Assembly: GCF_036245645.1 (NCBI RefSeq)
Contig: NZ_BTPE01000005.1
Span: 310,001-374,000, forward strand
DNA from: Algoriphagus taiwanensis
Lineage (GTDB): Bacteria; Bacteroidota; Bacteroidia; Cytophagales; Cyclobacteriaceae
Length of the DNA stretch: 64,000 nt
Direction of reading: 5' to 3'
This document shows positions 62,431-64,000 of the stretch, piece after piece; the stretch's first letter is position 1, and every line of letters begins with the position of its first letter. The position numbers were made by a program, and so were the translations under genes. The notes beneath the pieces are model-generated. The model made no database searches. It was not told the DNA's origin and saw only the letters and a program-made list of their open reading frames with translations.

Positions 62431-62550
62431 GAGGCTGTCTCATAAATCGTTTCGTTGTCAGCCTGAGCGGAGTCGAAGGCCGTTTCCAGCTCTCTGGACG
62501 ACATTTCGACTTCGCTCAATGTGACAAACTTTAATTTTGAGACAACCTCT
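62431..62550. repeat. 120-bp dispersed palindromic element, copy 2
   Basis: Matches the element at 23725-23844 except at three positions, with the same orientation and boundaries. The outer arms GAGGCTGTCTCA and TGAGACAACCTC form an imperfect inverted repeat. It lies between the secreted-protein gene and the VPS10-like gene, both on the plus strand, so here it does not mark a convergent gene pair. Confidence 0.88.
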
Positions 62551-62624
62551 TTTTCTTTCCTCCCCCACATCCCCAAGTTTTTCAGGATTTGTCTATCTTA
62601 GGTTCCAATCCAACCCAACCTTTT

Positions 62625-64000
62625 ATGAAAAAAATTCTGTTAGGCCTATTTCTCGGCCTCAGCGTTTCCGCCTTCTCCCAAACCTTCGACAAATCCTTAC
62701 CCATCAAATACCGAAATATCGGCCCTTACCGGGGAGGCCGCTCGGTCACTGCCACCGGGGTAGTCAATGATCCCTTGACCTACTACTTCGGCACAACCGG
62801 AGGAGGACTCTGGAAAACAAGCGATGCCGGACAGCATTGGGAGAATATCTCGGATGGATTTTTTACCACAGGTTCGGTGGGTGCAGTGGCCGTTGCCGAA
62901 AGCAATCCAAATATCCTCTATGTCGGAATGGGTGAGCATGCTCCTCGGGGCGTCATGACCTCCTACGGGGATGGAGTTTTTAAATCCACCGATGCCGGCA
63001 AGACCTGGAAAAAACTCGGTTTGGAGAAAACTCAGCACATCTCCCGAATCCAAATTCACCCAACTAACCCCGACATTGTCTATTTGGCTGCCCAAGGAGC
63101 TTTGTATGCACCCAATGAGGATCGAGGCGTTTACAAATCCACAGACGGAGGCGAGACTTGGGAAAAAGTACTTTTTGTGGACAATATGACCGGAGCTGTG
63201 GAGCTTTCCATGGACATGAATTTCCCTGAAATCCTCTACGCTGCCATGTGGGAGCATCAGCGTTTCCCTTGGCAGGTGAAATCAGGAGGACCGGGTTCGG
63301 GCATGTACAAATCCACCGATTCAGGCAAGACCTGGAAGAAAATCGAAACAGGATTGCCTAAGGAAAAAGGCAAAATGGCCATCTCCGTTTCCCGAGCCAA
63401 TTCCAATAAAGTCTATGCCCTGATCGAAAGCGACACCTACAAAGACTTGGGCGGTTTGTTTGTTTCCAATGACGCAGGCGAAAGCTGGACTTTGGTCAAT
63501 AAGGACAACCGACTGACTCAGCGGGCTTGGTATTACATCGAAGTCTTTGCCGATCCGAATGATGAAAATACGGTTTGGGTGCAAAGTGCGCCGATGCTAA
63601 AGTCTTTTGATGGAGGAAGAAGCTTTGAGTCTGTGGATGGTGCGCATGGGGATTATCACGATCTCTGGATCAATCCGAAGAACTCCAAAAACATGATTTT
63701 GGCAGATGATGGCGGCGGCTCTATCACTTTCAACGGCGGGGAAACCTGGTCAACCCAGAACAACATGCCGACAGCACAATTTTACCGAATCAATACCGAC
63801 AATCAGTTTCCCTACCGCATTTACGCAGGGCAGCAAGACAATACTTCCCTGGTGATTTCCAGCATAGCTCTGGGTCGGGGTGGAATTGGTGAAGAGCATT
63901 GGAATTACTCCGCAGGCGGAGAATCTGCCTTCTTGGCCTTCGATCCGGATGATCCCAGGTATGTGTTGGGTGGAAGCTATCAAGGCACCATTGAGGTCTT
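62625..64000 (+). CDS. VPS10/BNR-repeat propeller protein, N-terminal part (3' end outside window)
   Basis: An exported protein cut by the window end; about 458 residues are visible. The signal peptide is KKILLGLFLGLSVSAFSQ. Repeating Asp-box motifs of sortilin-like propellers are plain: TSDAGQHWEN, STDAGKTWKK, STDGGETWEK, STDSGKTWKK and SNDAGESWTL. The opening YRNIGPYRGGR is typical of Bacteroidota glycosyl hydrolase-type propeller proteins of around 1000 residues. Binding of a carbohydrate or peptide is likely; catalytic activity is unproven. The reading frame runs past the edge, so length and domain end are unknown. Confidence 0.9.
   Translation, partial: MKKILLGLFLGLSVSAFSQTFDKSLPIKYRNIGPYRGGRSVTATGVVNDPLTYYFGTTGGGLWKTSDAGQHWENISDGFFTTGSVGAVAVAESNPNILYVGMGEHAPRGVMTSYGDGVFKSTDAGKTWKKLGLEKTQHISRIQIHPTNPDIVYLAAQGALYAPNEDRGVYKSTDGGETWEKVLFVDNMTGAVELSMDMNFPEILYAAMWEHQRFPWQVKSGGPGSGMYKSTDSGKTWKKIETGLPKEKGKMAISVSRANSNKVYALIESDTYKDLGGLFVSNDAGESWTLVNKDNRLTQRAWYYIEVFADPNDENTVWVQSAPMLKSFDGGRSFESVDGAHGDYHDLWINPKNSKNMILADDGGGSITFNGGETWSTQNNMPTAQFYRINTDNQFPYRIYAGQQDNTSLVISSIALGRGGIGEEHWNYSAGGESAFLAFDPDDPRYVLGGSYQGTIEV

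Noticed and set aside
1..64000. tRNA, rRNA, CRISPR arrays, prophage or insertion sequences
   Set aside because: I found no cloverleaf-like sequence, spaced direct repeat array, transposase or phage gene by reading; a covariance-model scan could still find a missed small RNA.

Overview
The window reads as chromosomal DNA of a Bacteroidota bacterium, most likely an Algoriphagus-like member of the Cyclobacteriaceae (inferred from protein style, not from a marker tree). Supporting signs are type IX secretion genes (porU end, porV), DUF4494, DUF6090 and DUF6600 proteins, a three-piece pntAA/pntAB/pntB transhydrogenase, a fused CcsBA heme lyase, weak ribosome binding sites, and promoters matching the Bacteroidota TTG / TAnnTTTG consensus. 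About 55 protein genes fill almost all of it. I saw no rRNA, tRNA, CRISPR array, prophage or insertion sequence.

Layout. 0-3.8 kb: end of porU, porV and an M16-like protein in one overlapping transcription unit. 3.8-6.1 kb (minus): a sugar-modification cassette (WxcM-like cupin, FemAB-like acyltransferase, GT2). 6.3-19.5 kb: housekeeping and unknown genes: YigZ, RNase D-like exonuclease, NhaC antiporter, FAD oxidoreductase, Mpo1-like protein, membrane patatin, DUF4494, HD hydrolase, a PAS protein lacking a kinase domain, an SDR, a lipoprotein, ahcY and birA. 19.6-24.3 kb: rsfS, ftsH, lpxH, a propeller-like protein and an FKBP isomerase. 24.5-34.0 kb: a sigma-54 activator and histidine kinase, followed on the same strand by the nitrite-ammonification operon nrfH-nrfA-porin-ccsBA. 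34.2-42.1 kb: a membrane alpha/beta hydrolase, a GT39 transferase, small unknown proteins and an S9 peptidase. 42.2-51.2 kb: a PIN toxin-antitoxin pair, an LpxH-like phosphoesterase with a glycosyltransferase, a BlaI/BlaR1-type regulatory pair, a GH63-like glucosidase and rnhB. 51.3-54.5 kb (minus): an unknown protein and the transhydrogenase. 54.8-59.5 kb: two Gfo/Idh/MocA dehydrogenases, a zinc alcohol dehydrogenase and a heme-binding protein. 59.9-64 kb: a DUF6600 protein with an Arg/Ser-rich tail, a secreted unknown and the start of a VPS10/BNR-propeller protein cut by the window end.

How the genes work together. The best-defined system is nitrite ammonification: NrfH and NrfA are quinol-to-nitrite electron carriers, the porin may admit substrate, and CcsBA would attach the hemes, including the CWTCK heme of NrfA. 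It sits just downstream of a sigma-54 activator/kinase pair. A TTGGCAC element with GG-N10-GC spacing lies at the nrfH start and a second TTGGCAC lies before the activator gene, so the pair may control both itself and nrf. The blaI promoter is the clearest regulatory site: two 18-bp palindromes each cover one promoter element. A 120-bp repeat occurs twice (23.7 and 62.4 kb) with only three differences.

No wholly new system is proven. The sigma-54/nrf arrangement, the BlaI/BlaR1 pair with an unknown sensor domain, and the small acyl-sugar cassette are the items most worth following up.
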